Made by a program: the position numbers and the translations under genes. Shown piece by piece: positions 40,762 through 48,984 of a DNA stretch of 64,000 bases (position 1 is the first letter of the stretch; every line of letters starts with the position of its first letter). The DNA lies in the NCBI RefSeq assembly GCF_019443445.1, contig NZ_CP080378.1, positions 3,286,001-3,350,000 on the forward strand, read 5' to 3'. Source of the DNA: Massilia sp. PAMC28688. Its GTDB lineage: Bacteria; Pseudomonadota; Gammaproteobacteria; Burkholderiales; Burkholderiaceae_D. The notes under the pieces were generated by a model. It was given only the letters and a program-made list of their open reading frames with translations, made no database searches and was not told the origin of the DNA.

Positions 40762-41955
40762 ATGTCCGATGAATTGGCAGCTCCTGGCCAGCCACTGTGG
40801 TGCGACACCCCGACCGCTGGCCTGCAGATCAACTCCGTAGCGATCAGTGATGATGGGCAGCGCTGTATTGCCGGCACCTCCGACGAACGCGGGTCCGGCC
40901 AATTCGGCGTAGTGTGCTACAACGGGGACGGCAGCTTGCGCTGGCGCGCGCCTTTCGGACCGGCGCAAGGTTATCAAGGCGTGTTCTGGGTGGCGGTCAG
41001 CGGCAATGGTGCCGTGGTGGCCGCCGGTGGTGAGATCAGCCAGGGTGGTTCAACCCCAGGCCTGCTCGCCATCTACGATGGCGCCAGCGGCGCCGTGTTG
41101 TTCAGTGTCGCGCAGGCCTGGCGTATCAATCAGCTTTGCTTGTCCGCGGACGGCACTACGCTGCTGGCCTGCTACGGCAACACGCTTGCCCTTTACCAGC
41201 GTGGCGCCAACGGCTATGCCCTGACCTCGTCGCACGACTTTTCTCCGTTCTCCTGCAATAGCTGCGCCCTGTCGGCGGACGGCACGATGGCCGCTGTCTC
41301 ATGCCGCAACTACGACAGCGGCCAGGGCCAGGTGGCGGGACTGTCCATCAGCGCAGGTCAGATGAATGTGGCTAGCAGCGTCCCATTTACCACTGGCGCC
41401 ATGCGGGTAGCCATGCTCCCCAACGGCCAGGCCTGGGCAGCTGCGTTCCGCGATGGCAGCTGCGCGCTGTTCACACAGACCAGCGCTTCCACACCCTTGT
41501 GGCATTACCAGCCGTCGGAGCCGGGGCTGGACATCGCCTACGGCATCGATTTGACCCTGACCACGGACGGGCGCGTGCTGCTCGCCTGCGGCGCCAATCT
41601 GAATCTGCCGTCGCCATCGCCGCATCTCGGCCTGTTGTACGTGGTGCAGTCGATTGATGGCAGCGACGGCCCGGCAGCGAAACCGCTGTGGCAAAGCTAT
41701 TTGCAGTACGCCGCCAATCCGGGCGTTTCGCTTGACACCGAAGCTAAATTCGTCACGGCCACCGATGGCAGCCCTGGCAGCGCAAGCAGTGAGTCGCCCG
41801 GTAATTTCTACCTCTTCGATGGGGCAAGCGGCGCCGCCGTCTGGACCTGTCCCACCGCGACCATGAACTGGCCGATGGTGATCACTCCCGACGGCGCTGC
41901 CATCCTGGGCGGCAGCGATACCGGCAGCGTGTATTACTGGAGCCAGGCTAGCTGA
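40762..41955 (+). CDS. Beta-propeller repeat protein (WD40/PQQ-like)
   Basis: A 397-aa protein with at least seven recurring blade motifs: AISDDGQRCIAG, AVSGNGAVVAAGG, CLSADGTTLLACYG, ALSADGTMAAVSC, AMLPNGQAWAAAF, TLTTDGRVLLACG and VITPDGAAILGGS. They are spaced about 45-60 residues apart, which indicates a seven-bladed propeller. No signal peptide or membrane segment is visible, so it is probably cytoplasmic. The stop codon overlaps the start of the diguanylate cyclase gene (TGATG), so the two are translationally coupled; a sensor or scaffold role for the cyclase is inference. Function is otherwise unknown. Confidence 0.75.
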   Translation: MSDELAAPGQPLWCDTPTAGLQINSVAISDDGQRCIAGTSDERGSGQFGVVCYNGDGSLRWRAPFGPAQGYQGVFWVAVSGNGAVVAAGGEISQGGSTPGLLAIYDGASGAVLFSVAQAWRINQLCLSADGTTLLACYGNTLALYQRGANGYALTSSHDFSPFSCNSCALSADGTMAAVSCRNYDSGQGQVAGLSISAGQMNVASSVPFTTGAMRVAMLPNGQAWAAAFRDGSCALFTQTSASTPLWHYQPSEPGLDIAYGIDLTLTTDGRVLLACGANLNLPSPSPHLGLLYVVQSIDGSDGPAAKPLWQSYLQYAANPGVSLDTEAKFVTATDGSPGSASSESPGNFYLFDGASGAAVWTCPTATMNWPMVITPDGAAILGGSDTGSVYYWSQAS

Positions 41956-43448
41956 TGACCGCAAAAGAGTTTCCGGACGGTGACAATGGCGGACATGACT
42001 GGTTAAAACGCTTGCAGGGATCGGCCCTCCTGCGCGCCGTGATGCGCTCGGCGGTGCTGCGCAATATCGCCCTGACCGTACTGTGGCTCGGCGTGTGGCA
42101 GCTTGGGCTGCTGGTTGAATACACCGAACATGCCAGCGTCTGGTTTCCGGTGGCGGGTCTGACGTTCTCCGTATTGCTTCTCGACGGCTTGCGCTCGGCG
42201 CCCGGCCTGGTCGCCGCCTGTGTGCTCATCACCCTGTGGGTAGGTGACCATTACCAGCTGCCCTTGAGCCACGCGGAGCTGGTGCGAGCGGGCTTGCTGT
42301 GGTCAGTGGTCCATATCGGCTCCTACTATGCCGGTGCAAGGTTGCTGCGTACGATTGCGGGGCGGGGCAGCCGCGAACTGCCGATGCTGGTCGTGAGCTT
42401 TTTGGGGATCGCTGCCCTGTCGTCGCTATTGGCCACTGTCACAGGCCTGTGGGTGCTGGTGGCAACCAACATGATGCCGGCCACTGATGTGGCGGCGGCG
42501 TGGCTGCCATACTGGATCGGGGACCTGGCCGGCGTCATCGTTCTGGCGCCATTCTTCGCCGCTGCCTTGAGTACGCTGAATCCGCAGGCCGCGGTGCGAC
42601 TGGGCGCCACGTTCACGCTGCAAAATGAACGGCCCACGCCCCGTTTCAAGTACAAGCTGCTGCTCAATCTCGTGCTGATGTTCGGTTCCATGTGGCTGGC
42701 GCACGTCACCCGCTCGCCCAACAGCGCCTTTGCGATCTTCTTCCTCGTCATTCCCTACATGTGGATTGCCTGCACCGAGCCGGCGTTCTACAACGTTCTT
42801 GGCGTGGCCGTGGGCAGCTTCGTGATCGCGCTGCTGGTCAACGTGTTCGGCCTCAAGGAGTTTTCGATGGTGTATCAGTTCGCCATCAACGTCATCGCGG
42901 CCAATACGCTGTTCGGGCTCGCGCTGCCAACGCTCATTGCCGACAATATCAAGCTGCGGCGCGTGGCCGAAGTCGACGCACTGACGGAAGCGGCGTCGCG
43001 CAGTTCGCTCGAGCGGCGCGCGCGTACCGATATCGCGCGCTGCCGGGATGCAGGCGAACCGCTGACGCTGATCGTATTCGACATCGACCACTTCAAGCAG
43101 ATTAACGACTTGTATGGCCACAGCATGGGCGACCGTGCGCTGCGCCAGGTCAGCCTGCTGGCGCAGCAGTGCCTGCGGCCTGCCGACATGCTGGGACGGG
43201 TCGGCGGCGATGAATTCGTCGCACTGCTGCCGGGGATCACCGGCGAGGCGGCGCTGGCGATTGCAGAACGCATCCGCGTGCACGTGCACGAGACGGAGCT
43301 CGAAGGCGCCCCCTTGATGACGGCCAGTTTCGGGATCTCGCAGATGCATGCCGGCGACAGCTACGGGACCATCTTCGAACGGGCCGACCGGGCGCTGTAT
43401 CTGGCCAAGCAGCAGGGGCGCAACCGCGCCGCGGTCATCGCCGCCTAG
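41955..43448 (+). CDS. MASE1-GGDEF diguanylate cyclase, membrane-bound
   Basis: Inner-membrane c-di-GMP synthase of 497 aa. Residues about 35-330 form a MASE1 sensory domain with about eight membrane helices (ALTVLWLGVWQLGLLVEYTE, later WLPYWIGDLAGVIVLAPFFA). The GGDEF domain starts near residue 335 (DALTEAASRSSLERRARTDI). It has FDIDHFKQINDLYGHSMGDR, the intact active site GGDEF and an RxxD I-site (RPAD). The start ATG overlaps the stop of the propeller gene by one base. It is predicted to be active and product-inhibited. Confidence 0.93.
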   Translation: MTAKEFPDGDNGGHDWLKRLQGSALLRAVMRSAVLRNIALTVLWLGVWQLGLLVEYTEHASVWFPVAGLTFSVLLLDGLRSAPGLVAACVLITLWVGDHYQLPLSHAELVRAGLLWSVVHIGSYYAGARLLRTIAGRGSRELPMLVVSFLGIAALSSLLATVTGLWVLVATNMMPATDVAAAWLPYWIGDLAGVIVLAPFFAAALSTLNPQAAVRLGATFTLQNERPTPRFKYKLLLNLVLMFGSMWLAHVTRSPNSAFAIFFLVIPYMWIACTEPAFYNVLGVAVGSFVIALLVNVFGLKEFSMVYQFAINVIAANTLFGLALPTLIADNIKLRRVAEVDALTEAASRSSLERRARTDIARCRDAGEPLTLIVFDIDHFKQINDLYGHSMGDRALRQVSLLAQQCLRPADMLGRVGGDEFVALLPGITGEAALAIAERIRVHVHETELEGAPLMTASFGISQMHAGDSYGTIFERADRALYLAKQQGRNRAAVIAA

Positions 43449-43597
43449 CGTCCGATTTCGGGCCAGTGTACCGTCTGGTGCTACCGCTCGCACCGTCTCA
43501 CGCTACTGTCTGTTTTTCTCTACCAGTGGCGTGACCACCCAATACAATCGACCACATCCCGTCTGCGCGCGAGCGACATCCTCCACACACCCGACCT

Positions 43598-44341
43598 ATG
43601 ACAATTCGACATGCCATTGGCAGCCTCTTTGCAGTCTTTTGCACGCTGTCGCCCTGGCTGGCGGCCCAGGAAAGCCAGCCCCACGGTGACGGCGAGGCGC
43701 CTATCCAGTCGATCCAGGTCAATGGCGTGCGCGACCCGGCCATGTTGCCGTACGAAGCCATTTACAGCATGCTGAGCAAAGTGGCACAGGTCAGTGACGG
43801 CAAGGTAGACATGGCCATCAAAGTGGTCTCTGCCAAGACCATGCAGCCGATGCCCGATCTTGAAGTGGCGCTGCAAGGCGACAAGGATTTCGAAAAGCTG
43901 CCATCGACGCCCGATGGTTTCTTGACCGTGCCCCTGAGCCAGGCCCGGGTGGATGACAAGGCGGTGTTTCTGACCAATAAAAAGAAGGGATCGCTGAAGG
44001 TCGAATTTTTCTTTGTGCCGCGCCTGCCGGCCGGCCCGCTGCGACTGGGCGACATTGCCGACAGCATCGCCGCGGTCAGGCAGTCTCGCAAGCTCGTGGT
44101 TCCGTGGTACTTGCGGCCCTTTTTCCCGTCCATCAGCGAAGTAAGGCTGTGCTATCCCGATGGCAAACAGCACGTCACGATTGCTGACGGCACTCCCGTC
44201 GTCCGTCGCGCAGACATCGAGCAAAAGAGCTATATCACCCGTGAACAGATGTTTTGCGCCAGCTTCAACATTGCCGAGGCATCTGCCGCGCGCGATAAGC
44301 TGATCACCCTGCCACAGGGATTCAGCGCGCTGTTCCATTAG
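43598..44341 (+). CDS. Hypothetical exported protein
   Basis: A 247-aa protein with a signal peptide (AIGSLFAVFCTLSPWLAAQE, cleavage after about residue 23). The mature part has beta-rich segments: KVDMAIKVVSAKTMQPMPDL, then DGFLTVPLSQARVDDKAVFL and a SEVRLCYPDGKQHVTIADGT stretch. The layout is reminiscent of DUF2987 proteins, but I cannot confirm this. It is likely periplasmic. It stands alone between the diguanylate cyclase and the T6SS island, with 150 bp before it and 308 bp after it. Function unknown. Confidence 0.7.
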   Translation: MTIRHAIGSLFAVFCTLSPWLAAQESQPHGDGEAPIQSIQVNGVRDPAMLPYEAIYSMLSKVAQVSDGKVDMAIKVVSAKTMQPMPDLEVALQGDKDFEKLPSTPDGFLTVPLSQARVDDKAVFLTNKKKGSLKVEFFFVPRLPAGPLRLGDIADSIAAVRQSRKLVVPWYLRPFFPSISEVRLCYPDGKQHVTIADGTPVVRRADIEQKSYITREQMFCASFNIAEASAARDKLITLPQGFSALFH

Positions 44342-44649
44342 TCGCCGTCTGCGCTCACAACTTTGATTCATCGCAAATTGCAGTTCTTGCAGCGGGATAG
44401 TCTACCGTTGCCACAGTGCATTGTGTGCGGCTTGGTAAGCATGGGTTGGAGGATTGAAATCGAGCATCTGGGGGCAGCACGACCGTGACACCAAGTCTGA
44501 CATCGGCAATTTTATGTGACTACTGATCCACTGATTGAAGTTCCGTGCAATTACCATTCATATCGTTCATGTCAATGATGTACAATTGTCAATTGTGACG
44601 AAATGTTTCGTTAATCGGGCCTGGTGCGTGGCACCCATTTTCTTTAGAT
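44342..44649. other. Intergenic region upstream of vgrG
   Basis: This is 308 bp without a gene. The second half is AT-rich, with the overlapping palindromic words ACAATTGTCAATTGTGA near 44580-44596, and it probably contains the vgrG promoter. A TGGCAC word just before the start codon does not have a matching TTGC element at sigma-54 spacing. No terminator or RNA gene was recognised. Confidence 0.5.
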
Positions 44650-47505
44650 ATGAACGAAACCGTCGACCAAATCAGCAATGCTCTTGCCGCTATTTCCAGT
44701 GCCAGCCGGCTGTACGCACTGCAGATTGGGGATCACGACCAATCCGGGTTCGCAGCTTTAACGGTTGAAGCCTTCTCAGCCCAAGACGCGGTCAACAATA
44801 TTGCCATCCGTGACGTCATTGCCGTCTCCACCAGTGCCTATATCGATCTTTCCACACTGCTTAGCCAAACGGCTCGGCTGGAAGTCAGCCTGGCGGACGG
44901 CAGCCGTACCACGTTTGGCGGCGAGGTCATTGAGGCGCGCATGCTCGGCAGCGAAGGCGGCCTGGCGCGATACGGCTTGCGCCTCGCGTCATGGATGTGG
45001 CGCCTGACGCAGGCAAGGAACAGCCGCGTGTGGCAAGACAAGACGGTGATTGACATCGTCGAAGCAGTGTTCGCACCTTACCTGCCAGCCGCGATCTGGC
45101 GTTGGAGCGAGGAAGTCGCTGCGTTCATGGACGTGGTCGGACAGCGCAGCTACTGCTGCCAATACCGCGAAACCGACTTCCAATTCGTGCGGCGACTGCT
45201 GGCAGAAGAGGGCTTGTCCTGGCGTGCAGAAGATACGGAAGACGGTCCGGGCATCGTGCTGTTTGCCGACAGCACTCAGGATAGCGCCATTGGTGAGGAT
45301 GCCAGCAGCGCGGCCGATGGTGGCATCCGCTTTCACGGCATCGGTCCTGCCGAACGTCAGGACACGGTGCAGGCGGTGCGCTCGCTGCGCAGCATGGGCG
45401 CGTCAATGACGACGGTGCTCAGTTACGACTACAAAGCCAAGAAAATTGTTTGCGCCAGTTCGGCGTCGCGCCTGCAGACGAGCGCACGCCTGCCGTCACT
45501 TGAATCGTATGACGTGCCGGGCCAGTATGGCTTTGCCAGCAACGAGCTCGCGCAGCGTTATGCCGACCTGCAGATGGAAGGACGCGAGGCGCGCTGCCAG
45601 CTTTGGCAAGGACGTTCCACCGTGCGCACGCTGCGCGCAGGAACCCGCGTCACCATCCATCACATGCCGCTGCAGGACCTGGGTAGCGCCAGCTTCACGG
45701 CGCTGCGGGTTTGGAGCGTGGGCGTGAACAACCTGCCGTCGAAGGCAAGGGAGGGGCTGGCGGAATTGTTCGGACCCATCCCGGAGCTGCTCACCAATGT
45801 AATGCGGGGCCATGAGGTGCCCGATTTCGAGCTGGTCGTCGCCCAAGCCTACAAGACCGGCTACGCCAACGCGTTCGAGGCGGTGCAGGCCCTTGTACCG
45901 TGGCGCCCGCAGCTGCCGGCCAGCGACGGCCGCAGCCACCCGCGACCGACAGCGTATGGCTCGCAAAGCGCAATTGTGGTGGGCGCAGACGGTAGCGACA
46001 CGCCCACCGGAGCCGATGAACTGTACTGCGACCACCTGGGGCGGGTGCGCATCCGCTATCACTGGCAGGACCACGGCGACGCAACGTGCTGGGTGCGCGT
46101 GGCGCAGCGGTCCGCTGGTGGCGGCATGGGTAGCCAGTTCCTGCCGCGCATTGGTCAGGAGGTGCTGGTGCAGTTCATTGACAATAATATCGACAGACCT
46201 GTCATCGTCGGAGCGCTCTACAACGGCCAGGGCGAAGGCGGCATCGTGCCCACGCCTGGCGGACAGCCCAATACAGATAATCAAGCCTCGCAGTTTGAGA
46301 CAGCCGCCGACCATACGCCGTCCGCGCAGGGCAATATCGCTGGAGGTAATAGCCCCGTGTGGCACGGCGCGTCGGCCGACAGCGCAGGCCATCGCAATGC
46401 CGCGGCGCAGTGGGGCATTCGCAGCAAGGAGTTTGGCGGCAATGGCTATAACCAGCTGCTGTTTGACGATACGGATGCGCAGGGACGCATTCAGCTCAAA
46501 AGCAGCCATGCCGGGACCGAGCTCAACCTGGGCCATCTGATTCACGCGGCCGACAATTACCGCGGCAGCTTCCGTGGACAGGGTGCGGAATTGCGGACCG
46601 ATGACTATGGCGCGGTACGGGCTGGCGGTGGGCTGCTAATTACGAGCTACAAGCTGGCGCACGCGGCAAATGCGCGCGATCCCGCCGGCGACAACGCACC
46701 GGGTATCGCCATGCTCAAGCAGGCGGTGACGATGGCGAAAACGTTCAGCGACGCGGCGGTGAGGCACAAGACCGTGGCACTGGCGACGCATCTGGGAGCG
46801 GCGAAAGCGAACAGCAGCGAACTTGATGAGAAGGCGGCGCCCATAGCGGCGTTGATGACTGCAGTATCGGGCATGGTGGGCAGCTATAGCGTGGACGCAG
46901 CCGGGGCAGATGCCCACAACAATAGCACCGAACCAACCGACAATAAACTGCCGCATGTGACCGATCCCATTATCGCTATTGCCGGAAAGGCAGGTCTGGG
47001 CATGGTCGCGGGAGAAAGCGTCCAGCTGGCAAATGGCGAGGCAGCATCGCTGATGAGCGGCAAGGATAGCCAGTTCGTGACTGGCGGCCAGATGCGTGTG
47101 CACAGCGGCCAGGCCATCGGTGTGCTTGGTGGTGCCATGAAAGCGGGGGCGAACGTTATCGGCTTGCAGGTGGTTGCTGCGAAAGATGCCATCAATCTTC
47201 AGGCGCAGGGCGACTCGCTGACCGTGCAGGCGCGCGATGAAGTCAACGTTGTGAGTGCGAACGGCCATATTGACTGGGCAGCCGCAAAAATAGTAAGTTT
47301 GTCGACCGCTGGCGGCGCCAATATCAAGATCGAAGGTGGCAATATTACCGTCCAGTGTCCTGGGACGATCACAGTGCACGCCGGCGCGAAGAAATTTACC
47401 GGTCCGGAAAGGTTGGACTACCCGCTGGCGTCGCTGCCGCGTTCTATATGCGTTGAATGCATGCTGAATGCACGTGCGTCCGGCTCACCATTTGCCATGA
47501 AGTGA
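44650..47505 (+). CDS. vgrG: Type VI secretion tip protein VgrG (TssI)
   Basis: Spike protein (951 aa) at the tip of the T6SS Hcp tube, carrying effectors out of the cell. The gp27-like part covers residues about 15-400 (YCCQYRETDFQFVRRLLAEE GLSW is typical). The gp5 OB-fold follows at about 455-530 (DHLGRVRIRYHWQDHGDATC WVRV, then GSQFLPRIGQEVLVQFIDNN). The DUF2345 beta-helix extension runs to about residue 920. The short tail (VECMLNARASGSPFAMK) carries no recognisable effector domain, so this VgrG probably relies on the DUF4123 adaptor encoded 1 bp downstream. No other T6SS core genes are in the window, so it is an orphan vgrG island. Confidence 0.95.
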   Translation: MNETVDQISNALAAISSASRLYALQIGDHDQSGFAALTVEAFSAQDAVNNIAIRDVIAVSTSAYIDLSTLLSQTARLEVSLADGSRTTFGGEVIEARMLGSEGGLARYGLRLASWMWRLTQARNSRVWQDKTVIDIVEAVFAPYLPAAIWRWSEEVAAFMDVVGQRSYCCQYRETDFQFVRRLLAEEGLSWRAEDTEDGPGIVLFADSTQDSAIGEDASSAADGGIRFHGIGPAERQDTVQAVRSLRSMGASMTTVLSYDYKAKKIVCASSASRLQTSARLPSLESYDVPGQYGFASNELAQRYADLQMEGREARCQLWQGRSTVRTLRAGTRVTIHHMPLQDLGSASFTALRVWSVGVNNLPSKAREGLAELFGPIPELLTNVMRGHEVPDFELVVAQAYKTGYANAFEAVQALVPWRPQLPASDGRSHPRPTAYGSQSAIVVGADGSDTPTGADELYCDHLGRVRIRYHWQDHGDATCWVRVAQRSAGGGMGSQFLPRIGQEVLVQFIDNNIDRPVIVGALYNGQGEGGIVPTPGGQPNTDNQASQFETAADHTPSAQGNIAGGNSPVWHGASADSAGHRNAAAQWGIRSKEFGGNGYNQLLFDDTDAQGRIQLKSSHAGTELNLGHLIHAADNYRGSFRGQGAELRTDDYGAVRAGGGLLITSYKLAHAANARDPAGDNAPGIAMLKQAVTMAKTFSDAAVRHKTVALATHLGAAKANSSELDEKAAPIAALMTAVSGMVGSYSVDAAGADAHNNSTEPTDNKLPHVTDPIIAIAGKAGLGMVAGESVQLANGEAASLMSGKDSQFVTGGQMRVHSGQAIGVLGGAMKAGANVIGLQVVAAKDAINLQAQGDSLTVQARDEVNVVSANGHIDWAAAKIVSLSTAGGANIKIEGGNITVQCPGTITVHAGAKKFTGPERLDYPLASLPRSICVECMLNARASGSPFAMK

Positions 47506-47506
47506 T

Positions 47507-48364
47507 ATGGACCTAAATGACCAAAGTGTTTTGGCGCTACGGGCGCCCGAGACTGATGGAAGCAGTGAGGGCACGCTCTACGGGCTGATTGACCACGCTG
47601 CGATTCCGATGCTGACTAGAACGTTGACCCGGATGGGCGTCAGCTGGCAAAGTCTTTTCGAGGGTTCTCGTAACGCCGGTGCTTTGGAGGTGGCACCAAT
47701 TCTCGTGCCAATTCGCTATCGCGACAATCAACTTATTCCGCATAGCGCGCTGAAATGGGTATGTCAGCGGGGGCAGTTCACCTCATCGCTTTTGTTTTTG
47801 GAGTCCAGATTGAGCGCGCCGGAGTTAGCACGACGGCTCGCCTTTCGAATAGATGTGACTTTGCCCGATGATTTCGAAGTTGTCTTTCGCTATTTCGACA
47901 GCCGTGTGTTTGAGACAGCAATGGGAATTTTGGACGGTTTACAGCGCAACAATTTTTTGAGCATTGCGACCGCATGGTGGTACGTTACACGGTCCGGGGA
48001 GTTAGTAAAGGTTAGTCAGGATTCGGTGGAACCTACTCAAACGGATCAGCCGCTACTACTTAACGTGGCGCAAGAGTCGAAATTTCTTGAGATGAGTGAA
48101 GTGGATAATGTGATAGGACTGATTCGAGAATATCTAAACCATCAGTACGAGGCCATTCTTCCTAAAGACCGACATAACGTAATCTCGCGTCACGTCCACG
48201 CGGCCCATCAACATGGAATTCAAGCTCCACATGAGCTCGCCCTCTATTGCTGCCTGGTTCTCGAGAATGGCGATGATTACTTTGAATGCGGGCGGGGAAA
48301 GGCAGTTTTGATGGAAATGCGGGAAAAATCAATTAATTTGACAGAGGTCGTACAAAATTGCTGA
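47507..48364 (+). CDS. DUF4123 protein, T6SS effector adaptor/chaperone
   Basis: A 285-aa cytoplasmic protein. The DUF4123 domain is at residues about 20-150: GTLYGLIDHAAIPMLTRTLT, then EGSRNAGALEVAPILVPI and FDSRVFETAMGILD. Such adaptors (Tap/TEC) load a specific effector on the VgrG encoded beside them. It follows vgrG with a 1-bp gap and precedes a lipoprotein and a lipase-type effector, which is the expected order. Codon use and AT content differ from vgrG, a sign that cargo genes were exchanged here. Confidence 0.88.
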   Translation: MDLNDQSVLALRAPETDGSSEGTLYGLIDHAAIPMLTRTLTRMGVSWQSLFEGSRNAGALEVAPILVPIRYRDNQLIPHSALKWVCQRGQFTSSLLFLESRLSAPELARRLAFRIDVTLPDDFEVVFRYFDSRVFETAMGILDGLQRNNFLSIATAWWYVTRSGELVKVSQDSVEPTQTDQPLLLNVAQESKFLEMSEVDNVIGLIREYLNHQYEAILPKDRHNVISRHVHAAHQHGIQAPHELALYCCLVLENGDDYFECGRGKAVLMEMREKSINLTEVVQNC

Positions 48365-48426
48365 ATGTGTCGCGTCGAAATATTGGGCAGTGGCGAATAA
48401 GTAAATGTCTTTTTGTGAGTGCAATT

Positions 48427-48984
48427 ATGAATAATAGCCGTGTGCACGTATGGGGCACACCAGTGGTCGTGTCTTTACTTTCATTAGTGGCTGGCTGTGA
48501 GCCCGGGGACTCGGAAAACAGGAGCGTTGCCTCGGTAAAGCCGGTCAGTCTGTCAATTGTTGGCTTTAATTATACTAATAGGCCGATCAACGAATTCTTT
48601 GTAAACGAAATTGGCGGGGGGAACCTGCATCTTAGTTCGCCTGCGGACGGAGGCGGGGGATCTGTTTGTTGTTTCGACTACTCCCCTGCGTACGGTAAGC
48701 GGCCAGTTGAAATCAGATGGACTGTGGGTGCGTGTCTTTATAATACGAGACGGGACCGGTTTGGCGAAAAATTTACAGATATTCATTACTATTTTCGGAC
48801 TGTCCAGGCACCTATAGCCAAGTACCCGTCTAATCCTCATTTTTTGGAGGTTCATTTTTACCCTGATAATAAGGTAGAAGTAGCTTTGACTGAAAAGCTC
48901 TCGTCCCCACGACTTATACTTGCCGAGACCCGTGGAAATCTTGATTCCTCCGAACACTGCGAAAATGACAAAAAGCCGAACTAA
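48427..48984 (+). CDS. DUF3304 lipoprotein, likely immunity protein
   Basis: A 185-aa lipoprotein. The signal peptide ends in the lipobox SLVAGC, with C24 as the acylated residue. The mature domain (SLSIVGFNYTNRPINEFFVN, then CCFDYSPAYGKRPVEIRW) matches DUF3304 proteins, which often sit beside T6SS lipase effectors. Periplasmic anchoring suits an immunity protein against a phospholipase acting in the envelope. I start it at the ATG of MNNSRVHVW, where the signal peptide begins, rather than 69 bp upstream. Its 3' end overlaps the effector gene by 20 bp. AT-rich compared with the window. Confidence 0.8.
   Translation: MNNSRVHVWGTPVVVSLLSLVAGCEPGDSENRSVASVKPVSLSIVGFNYTNRPINEFFVNEIGGGNLHLSSPADGGGGSVCCFDYSPAYGKRPVEIRWTVGACLYNTRRDRFGEKFTDIHYYFRTVQAPIAKYPSNPHFLEVHFYPDNKVEVALTEKLSSPRLILAETRGNLDSSEHCENDKKPN

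Noticed and set aside
44623..44640. TGGCAC word before vgrG as a sigma-54 promoter
   Set aside because: The downstream element is TTCT instead of TTGC and the word ends only about 20 bp before the start codon.
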